From Deltaproteobacteria bacterium HGW-Deltaproteobacteria-14 (lineage in GTDB: Bacteria; Myxococcota_A; UBA9042; PHBI01), in the NCBI GenBank assembly GCA_002841945.1, contig PHBI01000044.1:1-38735 (forward strand): 38,735 nt of DNA, written 5' to 3'. How positions within the stretch are numbered: the first letter of the stretch is position 1; the number at the start of each line of letters is the position of its first letter. Made by a program: the position numbers and the translations under genes. The notes beneath the pieces are model-generated. The model worked only from the letters and a program-made list of their open reading frames with translations. It ran no database searches and was not told where the DNA came from. Shown here in pieces: positions 1 through 7,627 of this stretch.

Positions 1-2365
1 CCACCCGCAGCGCGCGCGCCTCGCGGTGGGTCGCGCGCGCCAGATCCAGCGCGCGCCGCCCCCGCGCCGCGTCGAGCTCGCCGAGCACGTCCACCACGAC
101 CGCGCCCGGTGCGCAGTCGGCGCGGTAGGCCGCGAGCCACAGCTCCGCCGGGCCGAGCAGCTCGGCCGCGGTCGCCAGCGCGTCCCGGGCCGCCTGGGTC
201 GCCTCCTCCGGGCGCCGCGCCCCGACCTCCGCCCAGCGCAACAGGTCGAACACCAGCGTCCGCGTCGCGTCGTCAGTGCGGCGCACCAAAAACTCGCCGT
301 GTGATCGCTCTGTGCATTCTGGGAGGCTGTCGACCCGATCGCGCCAGCGTTGCTGCAGTGCGGCGAGGCTGCCGCTGTAGCGGGCCGCGTGGGTGAAGAA
401 CGGGGCGGCGACGGCGGCCTCGACCCAGGGGTCGCGGGGGACGTCGTGCTCGACGAAGGGGTAGTCGAGCTCGGCGTGGCCGTCGGCGCAGGCGACCCGC
501 CGCAGGGTCAGGGCGCCGGCGGCGCCGTTGCGGACGTGGCGCCGGTGGCTCGCGGCGGGCACGATGGACACGAGCCGCGGCGTGACGGGGTAGCGCACGT
601 GGAAGTGGACGGGGTAGCGCAGCTTGAGGCGGGCCGCCTCCTCGAGGGAGGAGACGAGGTCCTCGGCGGCGGTGTCGACGTTCGACAGGATGAAGTAGGC
701 GTCGACGTGCAGGCCGCGGGCGGTGGTGGCGGCCAGGGCGGCGCGGATGTGGGCGCGCTTGTAGCCCTTGGCGTGGCGCACGAGCTCCACGTCGTCGAAG
801 CTCTCGACGCCCATCTGCAGGTTCGCGCTCCAGCGGCGCTCGACGTAGTCCTCGATGTACTCGCGGCGGCTGATCGGGCGGGTGGTGTCGAAGAAGCAGC
901 GCGGGTCCATGGCGTCGAGCAGCTCGTCATCGGGCTCGGCCAGCACGGTGTTGCCGCGGTGGCGGCAGAGGTCGGCGATCGACACCTGGCACGAGGCCAG
1001 GGTGAAGCGGGTGCGCGGCAGCTCGTTGAAGAAGGCGATGGCGCGGTCGCGGTCGCAGGCGAAGTCGTCGTCGGCGATGTGGACCCGCCACACCTGCGCC
1101 GGGATGGCGTCGCCGTAGAGCTCGCGGAAGCGGTCCTCGTAGCGGTCGAGGAGCGCGAACAGGCCGTCGGCGCTGCGGGCCTGGTAGGTCATCTGCCCGA
1201 TGATGGTGCAGAAGGAGCAGCGGTGGACGCAGCCGCGGGAGGCGACGATCTCGAGCCCGTGTACGAGGTGATCGCGGCGGACGTAGGAGAGGTCGAGCGG
1301 CACCCGGTCGAGGGACTCGACCTGCACGCCGTGGGCGCTGTCGGCGGCGATCAGGCGGCGGCCGGCGGTGTCGACGGCGACGAGGCCGCGCATCCCGAGG
1401 AGGGCGTGGCGTTGGGCGGCGGTCAGGGGGGTGTCGACGTCGCCGTCGCCGAGGATGCGGCAGAGCTCGGGCAGGAAGTACTCGCCGGCCCCGCGGCAGA
1501 CGAAGGACACGTCGGGCAGGTGCGCCGCGACGTGCTCGGGGGTGAGGGTCGGCATCACGCCGCCCACGGCGATGTGCGCGCGGCAGCCGAGCTCGCGCAG
1601 GTGCGCCACGAGCCAGACGACCTTGTCGAAGTAGGCCTCGAGGAGCGTGACGCAGACGAGGCCGATGGGGCCGCCGGCGAGCGCGGCGTGGAGGGACTCG
1701 ACCCCGATGAGCGGCGAGATGTCGGGCGAGACCTCGCGGAACTGCTCGTGGATGGTCATCTTGACCGGCGCCAGCACGACCTCGGTGCCGGTGCCGGAGA
1801 GCGCGCTGACCATGTGCAGCACGCCCTGGGACAGCTCCTGGCGGTTGTGGTCCTCGGCCGCGTTCATCAGCGACTCGAAGAAGAGCGCGCGCGGCACCGG
1901 CGACGCGGGCAGCCCCTCGCTCGGGCGGGGGGCCCAGGCGGCCCCGGGCGCGGCGGCGGCGAGGGCGGTCTGGGCGGCCACGCGCACCGGGTGGTGGGAT
2001 GGGGAGGCGGCGACCCAGGGGCCGTCGAGGTCGAGGGTCGAGAAGCCGTCGTCGCCCGGCGAGACGGCCGCCCGGGTGCCGGCGGGTCCGAGGCGGACGC
2101 GGACCGGGTGGGCCGGGCTGCGGCCGAGGCGCTCCAGAGCTTCGCCGGCGGCGGCGCTGGCGCGGATCAGCGTGGCGCGGGGCAGCGCGGCGCCGCTGTC
2201 GTCGACGACCTCGACGCGGGCGGGCCAGCCGTGGGCGCGCTTGGTGAGGACGCGTCCGCTCTTGGCGAGGACGCGCAGGGTGTCGTCGGGGACGTGGCGC
2301 CCGCCGTCGGGCTCGACGACGTAGCTCCAGCCCCGGCGCAGGGTGTTGTCTAACGGGCCGGACAT
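1..2365 (-). CDS. B12-binding-type radical SAM protein, 3' end cut by window edge
   Basis: Reading leftward from an ATG at 2365, the frame stays open to base 1, so at least 788 residues are present and the C-terminus is missing. Residues of about 160-320 resemble a cobalamin-binding Rossmann domain (stretch VWLVAHLRELGCRAHIAVGG, then an FVCRGAGEYFLPEL segment). The radical SAM cluster motif SRGCVHRCSFC follows, with Cys379, Cys383 and Cys386 as the expected 4Fe-4S ligands. A TIM-barrel-like region continues to about residue 600. This layout is typical of B12-dependent radical SAM enzymes that methylate or rearrange unactivated carbons. The substrate cannot be told, and the usual His ligand motif for B12 is not clear. 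The 160-residue N-terminus and the Ala/Arg-rich C-terminal region match nothing I recognise. No good ribosome-binding site precedes the ATG. It may be co-transcribed with the small gene 75 bp upstream. Confidence 0.85.
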   Translation of the reverse strand, partial: MSGPLDNTLRRGWSYVVEPDGGRHVPDDTLRVLAKSGRVLTKRAHGWPARVEVVDDSGAALPRATLIRASAAAGEALERLGRSPAHPVRVRLGPAGTRAAVSPGDDGFSTLDLDGPWVAASPSHHPVRVAAQTALAAAAPGAAWAPRPSEGLPASPVPRALFFESLMNAAEDHNRQELSQGVLHMVSALSGTGTEVVLAPVKMTIHEQFREVSPDISPLIGVESLHAALAGGPIGLVCVTLLEAYFDKVVWLVAHLRELGCRAHIAVGGVMPTLTPEHVAAHLPDVSFVCRGAGEYFLPELCRILGDGDVDTPLTAAQRHALLGMRGLVAVDTAGRRLIAADSAHGVQVESLDRVPLDLSYVRRDHLVHGLEIVASRGCVHRCSFCTIIGQMTYQARSADGLFALLDRYEDRFRELYGDAIPAQVWRVHIADDDFACDRDRAIAFFNELPRTRFTLASCQVSIADLCRHRGNTVLAEPDDELLDAMDPRCFFDTTRPISRREYIEDYVERRWSANLQMGVESFDDVELVRHAKGYKRAHIRAALAATTARGLHVDAYFILSNVDTAAEDLVSSLEEAARLKLRYPVHFHVRYPVTPRLVSIVPAASHRRHVRNGAAGALTLRRVACADGHAELDYPFVEHDVPRDPWVEAAVAAPFFTHAARYSGSLAALQQRWRDRVDSLPECTERSHGEFLVRRTDDATRTLVFDLLRWAEVGARRPEEATQAARDALATAAELLGPAELWLAAYRADCAPGAVVVDVLGELDAARGRRALDLARATHREARALRV

Positions 2366-2440
2366 CGTGCAGACGATGGGCGTTGGCCGGCCGGGCTGTC
2401 AACAGATCGCGCCACCCCGGGGCCGCGCCGAGGGTTCGGG

Positions 2441-3076
2441 TCACGCGCCGTCGAGGTGGCGGAGCTCCTCTGGGGGGAGGGCGCACAGCGGATCGGACAG
2501 GAGGGGTGTGAGGTCGGTCACGCGGCCGTCTTCGTGCAGGCGCCGATAGCGCGGGTTCGTCATGCGGCTGTACGCGAAGAGGTCGAGGTGCTCGCCCTCA
2601 GCGGTCGCGCCGAATTGGTAGAGGATGGTCCACGCGCGGTCGACCACGCGGCCGGCCCTGCGCGCCGCGACGTCGGCGTCCGGCAGCGCCAGGTCCCAGG
2701 GCGCGAAGCAGCGCGCGAACGCCAGGCGGATGGCGCCGAGCGGGCCACTTGGGACCGAGGCTCCGCCCTGCAGCTCGGGGAATCGCGCCGCGACGACGGC
2801 GTCGCGATCGGCCTGGCCTGCGCGCGCGACCTCGCGTCGCTGCCGCAGCTTGGCGATGAACGTCGCGATGTCGCTCGACCTGTCCGCGATGCGCTCGGCG
2901 CTCGGCGCGGTCTGGCCGGGCTCCGTGAAGGTCTCGAAGACGAGCACGGTGTGGTCTGGGCGCGCGAAGCGCTCGCGGGTGACGGTCCAGCCCGACGCGC
3001 CGTCGCGCAGGCGCTCCACCGACAGGAGCGGCAGGCCGGTCGGGCGCAGGCCGGGGAGGTTCGCGGGTTCGTCCAC
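2441..3076 (-). CDS. conserved-looking protein of unknown function
   Basis: This frame encodes about 211 residues that read like a real soluble protein: mixed hydrophobic and charged segments, such as HTVLVFETFTEP, AIRLAFARCFAPWDLALP and AWTILYQFGATAEGEHLDLF. The opposite frames are Arg/Ala-rich shadows. The frame stays open upstream, but those codons give low-complexity sequence overlapping the divergent hydrolase gene. I therefore placed the start at a GTG at 3076; a TTG at 3112 is an alternative, and neither has a convincing Shine-Dalgarno sequence. There is no signal peptide, membrane helix or recognised motif. It lies directly upstream of, and on the same strand as, the radical SAM gene, so the two may be transcribed together. 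I do not recognise the family. Confidence 0.6.
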   Translation of the reverse strand: MDEPANLPGLRPTGLPLLSVERLRDGASGWTVTRERFARPDHTVLVFETFTEPGQTAPSAERIADRSSDIATFIAKLRQRREVARAGQADRDAVVAARFPELQGGASVPSGPLGAIRLAFARCFAPWDLALPDADVAARRAGRVVDRAWTILYQFGATAEGEHLDLFAYSRMTNPRYRRLHEDGRVTDLTPLLSDPLCALPPEELRHLDGA

Positions 3077-3175
3077 CGGCCGAGGGTGCCACGCCCCGCT
3101 CCGCAGCGGCAAGTGAGGCCACGGGTGCGCGTCGCGCTTGCGCCCGGCGGTCGCATCGGGCAGTCGTGAGCGTCG

Positions 3176-3919
3176 ATGGACGCGCCCTCCCCCCGCCTCG
3201 AGTGCCTGCACGGCTTCCTCGGGGCTCCGAGCGACTTCGACGCGCTGGCGGCGTCGCTCGCGAGCCGGGTCCCGTCGATAGCGACGGTCGCGACCCCGCT
3301 GTGGTGCGACGCGGGGCTCTCGTTGACGGCGTGGGCCGAGCGGCACCGGCGGAGGTCGCGGCGCGGGGACGTGCTGCTCGGCTACTCCCTCGGCGGGCGG
3401 CTCGCGCTGACGAGCTTCCTCCACCCCGCGTCGCCCCACGCGGCGCTCATCGTGGTGGCGGCCGACCCGGGCGGGCTCAACCCCGGCGCGCGCGCCGCGC
3501 GCCTGGCTCGTGATCGCGCCTGGGCCGCGCGCTTTCGGAGCGAGCCGTGGGGTTCGCTGCTCGCCGCGTGGGACGCCCAGCCGGTGTTCGCCGGACGCCC
3601 GCAGACGCTCCCGCGCGGGGCCGGGGAGGGGGAGCGCGAGGCGCTGGCGCAGGCTCTCGAGCGCTGGTCGGTGGCCGCGCAGCCGGACCTGCGCGCGGCG
3701 ATCGTCGCCGAGCGGCGCCCGATCCTGTGGGTCGTCGGGGCCGAAGACCCGAAGTTCCTGGGGATCGCCGAGGCCGTCGCCGCGAGCGCGCCGTGCGTCC
3801 GGCTCGAGGTCGTGCCCGGCGCGGCCCACAGGGTGCCCTGGGAGGCGCCGGAGCGCTTCGCGGCGCTCGCCACCGGCGCGCTGGCCGAGTTGCCGATGAG
3901 CGAGCCCGTTGCTCGCTGA
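3176..3919 (+). CDS. alpha/beta hydrolase, MenH-like
   Basis: This is a 247-residue alpha/beta-hydrolase. Near the N-terminus it has the oxyanion-hole motif LHGFLGAPSDF (residues 10-20). The nucleophile elbow GYSLGG comes next, with Ser as the expected nucleophile. An acidic residue follows in VVGAEDPKF, and the catalytic His lies in GAAHRVPWEAPE. Length and motif order fit MenH, 2-succinyl-6-hydroxy-2,4-cyclohexadiene-1-carboxylate synthase of menaquinone biosynthesis (252 residues in E. coli). Many stand-alone hydrolases look the same, and no other men gene is in the window, so MenH itself is only a possibility. The gene is divergent from the unknown gene ending at 2441, and about 100 bp separates the two starts. 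Confidence 0.8.
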   Translation: MDAPSPRLECLHGFLGAPSDFDALAASLASRVPSIATVATPLWCDAGLSLTAWAERHRRRSRRGDVLLGYSLGGRLALTSFLHPASPHAALIVVAADPGGLNPGARAARLARDRAWAARFRSEPWGSLLAAWDAQPVFAGRPQTLPRGAGEGEREALAQALERWSVAAQPDLRAAIVAERRPILWVVGAEDPKFLGIAEAVAASAPCVRLEVVPGAAHRVPWEAPERFAALATGALAELPMSEPVAR

Positions 3920-4106
3920 TCGCGCGCTCGGCCGCGACCGCGTGCGGGGCTGTGGTGGAGCGCCTTCGGTGCCCCTCGCGGGGGCCGCTCGGGAGGTGAA
4001 CTGCCTCTGCGCCGCCGCGCGCCGCCGCGCCCACGGCCAGGTCGCGTCGACCGAGGCGGCCGGCGCGCCCGTCCACGGACCGCCCTGGTCGCGTCCGACA
4101 TGCGCG

Positions 4107-4135
4107 TTGACGCTCCCCCCGTAGGCGCGAATACT
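4107..4135 (+). promoter_or_regulatory. candidate sigma70-type promoter
   Basis: TTGACG at 4107-4112 and AATACT at 4130-4135 are separated by 17 bp. Transcription would start near 4142, just upstream of the GAGGGG ribosome-binding site of the lipoprotein gene at 4159. The -35 box matches 5 of 6 consensus bases and the -10 box 4 of 6. In this GC-rich setting the AT-rich patch stands out, but no transcript data support it. Confidence 0.4.
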
Positions 4136-4158
4136 CGTACGGTGACGAGGGGATCCCC

Positions 4159-5133
4159 ATGAAGCGCCACCTGTCGAAGGCGTTCGTCGCGACGCTGGTC
4201 GTCGCGGCGGCGGTCATCCAGGCCTGCGGCATGCTCCCGCAGCGGTATGTCGAGCGGTCGAAGCCGACCGCCACGAGCCGCCGCCTGAGCCCGCCGGTGC
4301 GCGTCACCTGGCCGGAGGGCGTCGCGGTCCCATCCCAAGCGATCGTCGCCTATCCCGCTGGCACCTCGCGCGAGTACGCGTTGCGCGACTACCTCTTGCG
4401 CGCTTCCAAGCGGGGGGCGGGCTGGGTGTCTTCGCTGTCGCTCACCGGGTTGACCGAGCCCGCGTGCACCGCGCCGCTGCTCCCCGCCACGATCGCCCGC
4501 ACGCACGACGCCGCGTATCTCACCGAGCGCACCCGTGGGCGCGACTCCGACTACGACATCGAGACGCGCAGCGAGCGCGTCGACGTGCCGTTCTTGCGCG
4601 CCCTCGACGATCTCGACGGCATCGTCGAGGACGTGGACATCTGGACCTCGAACCACCCAGCGCGCTGCACGATCAAGAAGGGGGCGGCGTTCGAGATCAC
4701 CGCGGGGATCCACGGGCGCAGCGGCATCGGCGTACGCAGCGGTCCAGAGCGCCTGGACCTGACCCGCTGCGCCGGCGACCCCGCCGAGGGCCGGGCGGCG
4801 GCGCCGAGCGCCGAGGACAGCCCGGTGCTGGTCCTCGGGAGCGTCGCCGCGCTCGACCTCGCCAACCGCGTCCTGCCGGGCTGGGTGCATCAGCGCGTCT
4901 TGCTGGAGATGCCGACGGCGCGCGTGCTCGGGGAGCTGACGCGCTACGTCGACGGTAACCTGTCGGTCCGCGCCGACGACGGCGCCTGGACGTACGCTCA
5001 CGTGCTCGACGCCAAGGCGATCGCCCGCGTCGACGTCGAGATAGACGGCACCATCAGCGGTGAAGGCGCCGAGCCGGTGGCCGAGCCCGACGCCTGTCAG
5101 GGCTGGAAGGCAGAGCCGCGCGACTCGTTCTGA
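4159..5133 (+). CDS. lipoprotein of unknown function
   Basis: A 324-residue protein starts at an ATG with a clear GAGGGG ribosome-binding site about 7 bp upstream. The first 23 residues form a signal peptide (Lys/Arg at positions 2-3, a hydrophobic core, then IQAC), with the Cys as the probable lipidation site, so the product should be attached to a membrane facing the periplasm or surface. The mature part has segments resembling beta strands and several Cys residues (in EPACTAP, ARCTIKK, LTRCAGD and DACQGW) that could form disulfides. I recognise no domain. It faces the dipeptidase gene tail to tail with only 35 bp between them. It is probably a single-gene unit driven by the promoter at about 4107. 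Confidence 0.8.
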   Translation: MKRHLSKAFVATLVVAAAVIQACGMLPQRYVERSKPTATSRRLSPPVRVTWPEGVAVPSQAIVAYPAGTSREYALRDYLLRASKRGAGWVSSLSLTGLTEPACTAPLLPATIARTHDAAYLTERTRGRDSDYDIETRSERVDVPFLRALDDLDGIVEDVDIWTSNHPARCTIKKGAAFEITAGIHGRSGIGVRSGPERLDLTRCAGDPAEGRAAAPSAEDSPVLVLGSVAALDLANRVLPGWVHQRVLLEMPTARVLGELTRYVDGNLSVRADDGAWTYAHVLDAKAIARVDVEIDGTISGEGAEPVAEPDACQGWKAEPRDSF

Positions 5134-5168
5134 CGACGAGCCGCGTTCAAGGCGAGCCTGCCTGGCGC

Positions 5169-6572
5169 TCAGGCCCTGCGGACGAGCTCCGGCAGGGCGC
5201 CGAGCTCGGCGTAGAGGCGCGCGTTGGCGTCGATGGCCTTCTCGAAGAGGCCGAGGTGCATCGACTCGTCCGGCCCGTGGGCGCCGGTCTCGGGGTCCAT
5301 CACGCCGTTGAGGATGAGCGGCAGGTCGCCAAAGCGGCGGCCGAACAGCGCGACGAAGGGGATCGAGCCGCCGACACCGATCTGGATCGGCTTCTGACCC
5401 CAGGCCTTGGCGTACGCGCGGTCGACGGCGTCGAAAGCCGGCCCTTCGGGCTCGTAGAGCCAGCTCTGCGCTGAGCCGGGGTGGCGCGTGAGGGTGACTT
5501 CGCAGCCGCCGGGGACGTCGCGGCGCAGGGTCTCCTCGAGCATCGCGATGAGGTCCTCGGCGGTCTGGCCGGGGGCGATCCGCAAGGACAGCGTCGCCGT
5601 CGCCTCGCGGCGCAGCGCGTTCTTGCGCTGGTCGGGGCGGGGCAGGGTGGTCGAGAGGATGGTGATCGCCGGCTGGCGCCACGCCCACTCCGCGGGCGGG
5701 GTGCCGCGGTCCGGCAGGGGTGCGACCCCGGGCAAGAGCCGCGCCCCCGAGCGGATCGTCTCGGCGTTCAGCGGCACCTTCCAGGCGCCCTCGCGCCACG
5801 TGGCCGGGACGTCCATGCGCGGCGCGCGCGGGCGGCCGTCGGCGTCGATGAGGCGGGCGAGCAGCGTGACGAGGGTGGTCGAGGCGTCGGGCGCGAGGTT
5901 GCCCCAGAGCCCCGAGTGGATGTCGGCCGACAGCGCGCTGACGGTGACGTCGACCTCCATCACGCCGCGCAGCGAGACCGTCAGCCCGGGGAGGTCCGGC
6001 GACGGGTTCTCGCAGTCGGTGAGGATCATCACGTCGGCGTCGAAGACGTCCGGGTAGGCGTCCATGAAGCGCTCGAGGTTCGGCGAGCCGATCTCCTCCT
6101 CGCCCTCGATGATCAGCTTGAGGTTGCAGGGCAGCCCGCCCGCGGTCGCGAACCAGCTCTCGATGGCGCCGATGTGGGAGACCCAGCCGCCCATGTCGTC
6201 GGCGGCGCCGCGGGCGTAGAGGCGGCCGTCGCGGACGGTCGGGACGTGGGGGGCGGTGGTCCACGCCTCCCCCGCGACCGGCTGCAGGTCGAGGTGCCCA
6301 TAGACCAGCACGGTGGGGCGGTCGGCGCCGGCGTGGAGCCACTCGGCGGCGACGATGGGGTGGGCGTCGTCGAGCTCGCAGACCCGCGCGCGGTCGAGGC
6401 CGAGCGCCGCGAGGTCGTCGCGGATCTTGGCCGCGAGGGTGCGGATGTCGCCGTCGTGTGCGGGCTCGCACGAGATGGCCGGGATGCGAAGGTAGGCGTC
6501 GAGGCGAGCGACGGTGGCGTCGAAGCGGCCCCGCGCGTGCGCGGCGACGGCGTCGGTCTGGGGGTGGGGCAC
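5169..6572 (-). CDS. M20-family metallodipeptidase
   Basis: The 467-residue product matches the M20 peptidase family (carnosinase/DapE/PepV type), which hydrolyses dipeptides or other short amides with two zinc ions. The metal and catalytic residues are visible: His93 and Asp95 in VYGHLDLQP, bridging Asp125 in GAADDMGG, the Glu159-Glu160 pair in EGEEEIGS, and the C-terminal His in GAHGPDESM. The dimerisation domain lies between (about residues 190-380). I chose the GTG at 6572 because GGAGGT sits 4 bp upstream. The frame extends 22 codons further to 6638, but that part is less convincing. No signal peptide is present, so the enzyme is probably cytosolic. It is transcribed away from the repeat block. 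Confidence 0.92.
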   Translation of the reverse strand: MPHPQTDAVAAHARGRFDATVARLDAYLRIPAISCEPAHDGDIRTLAAKIRDDLAALGLDRARVCELDDAHPIVAAEWLHAGADRPTVLVYGHLDLQPVAGEAWTTAPHVPTVRDGRLYARGAADDMGGWVSHIGAIESWFATAGGLPCNLKLIIEGEEEIGSPNLERFMDAYPDVFDADVMILTDCENPSPDLPGLTVSLRGVMEVDVTVSALSADIHSGLWGNLAPDASTTLVTLLARLIDADGRPRAPRMDVPATWREGAWKVPLNAETIRSGARLLPGVAPLPDRGTPPAEWAWRQPAITILSTTLPRPDQRKNALRREATATLSLRIAPGQTAEDLIAMLEETLRRDVPGGCEVTLTRHPGSAQSWLYEPEGPAFDAVDRAYAKAWGQKPIQIGVGGSIPFVALFGRRFGDLPLILNGVMDPETGAHGPDESMHLGLFEKAIDANARLYAELGALPELVRRA

Positions 6573-6653
6573 GAGGACCTCCGGGGCTGGCGTGGTCGGA
6601 CGGTGCGCATCGTCCAACCCCCAACCCGCCGGTGTCAAGGACCCCCGCGTCGG

Positions 6654-6693
6654 CCCCGAAGGTAGGGGTCAGGCCCCGAAGGTAGGGGTCAGG
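6654..6693 (+). repeat. two tandem 20-bp copies at the edge of the repeat block
   Basis: The 20-bp unit CCCCGAAGGTAGGGGTCAGG occurs at 6654-6673 and again at 6674-6693. Its last ten bases overlap the beginning of the first 28-bp core of the adjoining array, which suggests that the array edge was extended by slippage. Confidence 0.85.
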
Positions 6694-6960
6694 CACCCTC
6701 ACTTTTCACTTTCCCCCTTTTGATGCAGTGCCTGGGCGGCCGGCCCGGAGGCAGGGGTCAGGCACCCTCACTTTTCACTTTCCCCCCCTCAAGGCAGCGC
6801 CTGCGCGGCCAGCCCGGAAGCAGGGGTCAGGCACCCTCACTTTTCACTTTTCCCCTTTTGATGCAGCACCTGCGCGGCCGGCCCGGAGGCAGGGGTCAGG
6901 CACCCTCACTTTTCACTTTCCCCCTTTTTGATGCAGTGCCTGGGCGGCCGGCCCGGAGGA
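6685..6960 (+). repeat. forward array, 28-bp core at 69-bp period (4 copies)
   Basis: Four copies of a 28-bp core begin with GGGGTCAGGCACC and end with TTTTCACTTT. They start at 6685, 6754, 6823 and 6892, an exact 69-bp period. The 41-bp linkers are near-identical to each other: a C/T run, GATGCAG, then CGGCCGGCCCGGAGGCA. A fifth linker at 6920-6960 follows without a further core. The GGGT/ACCC ends of the inner 13 bases can form a small hairpin. The 1,055 bases between the genes at 6572 and 7628 hold this array, the inverted array at 7175 and no gene I can support. The 23-codon open frames through the array are a by-product of a period divisible by three. Confidence 0.95.
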
Positions 6961-7174
6961 AACATCCGCGGCGCGCGCCCAACCTGTGGAACGTGAAGTC
7001 GCTGCCGCCGTCGTCCTCGCTGCCACCGTCGCCGGCCGGGCTCTTGCGGACGCACCCGCATTCGCAGGCGCTCCCGCCTCGGATGGTCAACCGAGGGGGG
7101 CGCCGGCTCGGGCCCCCCACTTCTTACTCTTGCCTCGGGCGAGGCCGCGCAGCCCCTGTGGGCCCATCGCGCAT

Positions 7175-7382
7175 AAAGTAAAAAGTGAGGGTGCCTGACC
7201 CCTCTGAATTGCGAGGCGAGTGTTTGTGGGGTCCATCGGCCGTAAAGTGAAAAGTGAGGGTGCCTGACCCCTCTGGATCGGCCGTAAAGTGATTGTGGGG
7301 TCCATCGGCCGTAAAGTGAAAAGTGAGGGTGCCTGACCCCTCTGGATCGGCCGTAAAGTGAAAAGCGAGGGTGTCTGACCCC
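7175..7382 (-). repeat. inverted array of the same 28-bp core (4 copies)
   Basis: The same 28-bp core recurs on the minus strand at 7175-7202, 7244-7271, 7313-7340 and 7355-7382. The first three are again spaced exactly 69 bp apart and the last 42 bp apart. The first copy has one substitution (GTAAAAAGTG) and the last has two. The 41-bp linkers differ from those of the forward array and contain CATCGGCCGTAAAG. Together the two arrays point toward each other across 255 bp (6920-7174), and a transcript of the whole block could fold with 28-bp stems. Such dispersed or clustered palindromic elements are often mobilised by REP-associated transposases; that link is inference. Confidence 0.93.
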
Positions 7383-7627
7383 TATGGGGCGAGGTCCGCA
7401 GGGCGAGTCCGGAGGGCCGCCGTAGAGCACTGTTCTAGATCGTCGTTCTAGCGCGTCGTAGCTTCATCTCCCGCGCGGCGTGGACTTTTCGCTCGGCGCC
7501 GAGCGAGTGTTTTCGCTGCGTTGCGGCAGAGGGGGCCGAACGGCATTGACTCCACGGATCCCCGCCTGGAGGCTCCCGACCCGCGCCCGAGCGAGCTCGC
7601 AGGCGCGCGACCGATGAGGAGAACCGC

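Noticed and set aside
350..2353. Long plus-strand frame opposite the radical SAM gene
   Set aside because: It is Gly/Val/Ala/Glu-rich without domain structure, while the other strand encodes a coherent protein with the CxxxCxxC motif.
3382..6702. 1,106-residue minus-strand frame spanning several genes
   Set aside because: It is Arg/Pro-rich and overlaps the MenH-like, lipoprotein and M20 genes, whose motifs are intact; it is a GC-rich antisense shadow.
6685..6919. CRISPR-like look: 28-bp repeats with 41-bp spacers
   Set aside because: The spacers are nearly identical to one another rather than unique, the array is mirrored by an inverted one, and no cas gene is present.
6720..7181. Open frames through the repeat arrays with 23-residue repeats such as QGSGTLTFHF
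   Set aside because: The 69-bp period is divisible by three, so any frame without a stop in one unit stays open. No ribosome-binding site or natural composition supports coding.
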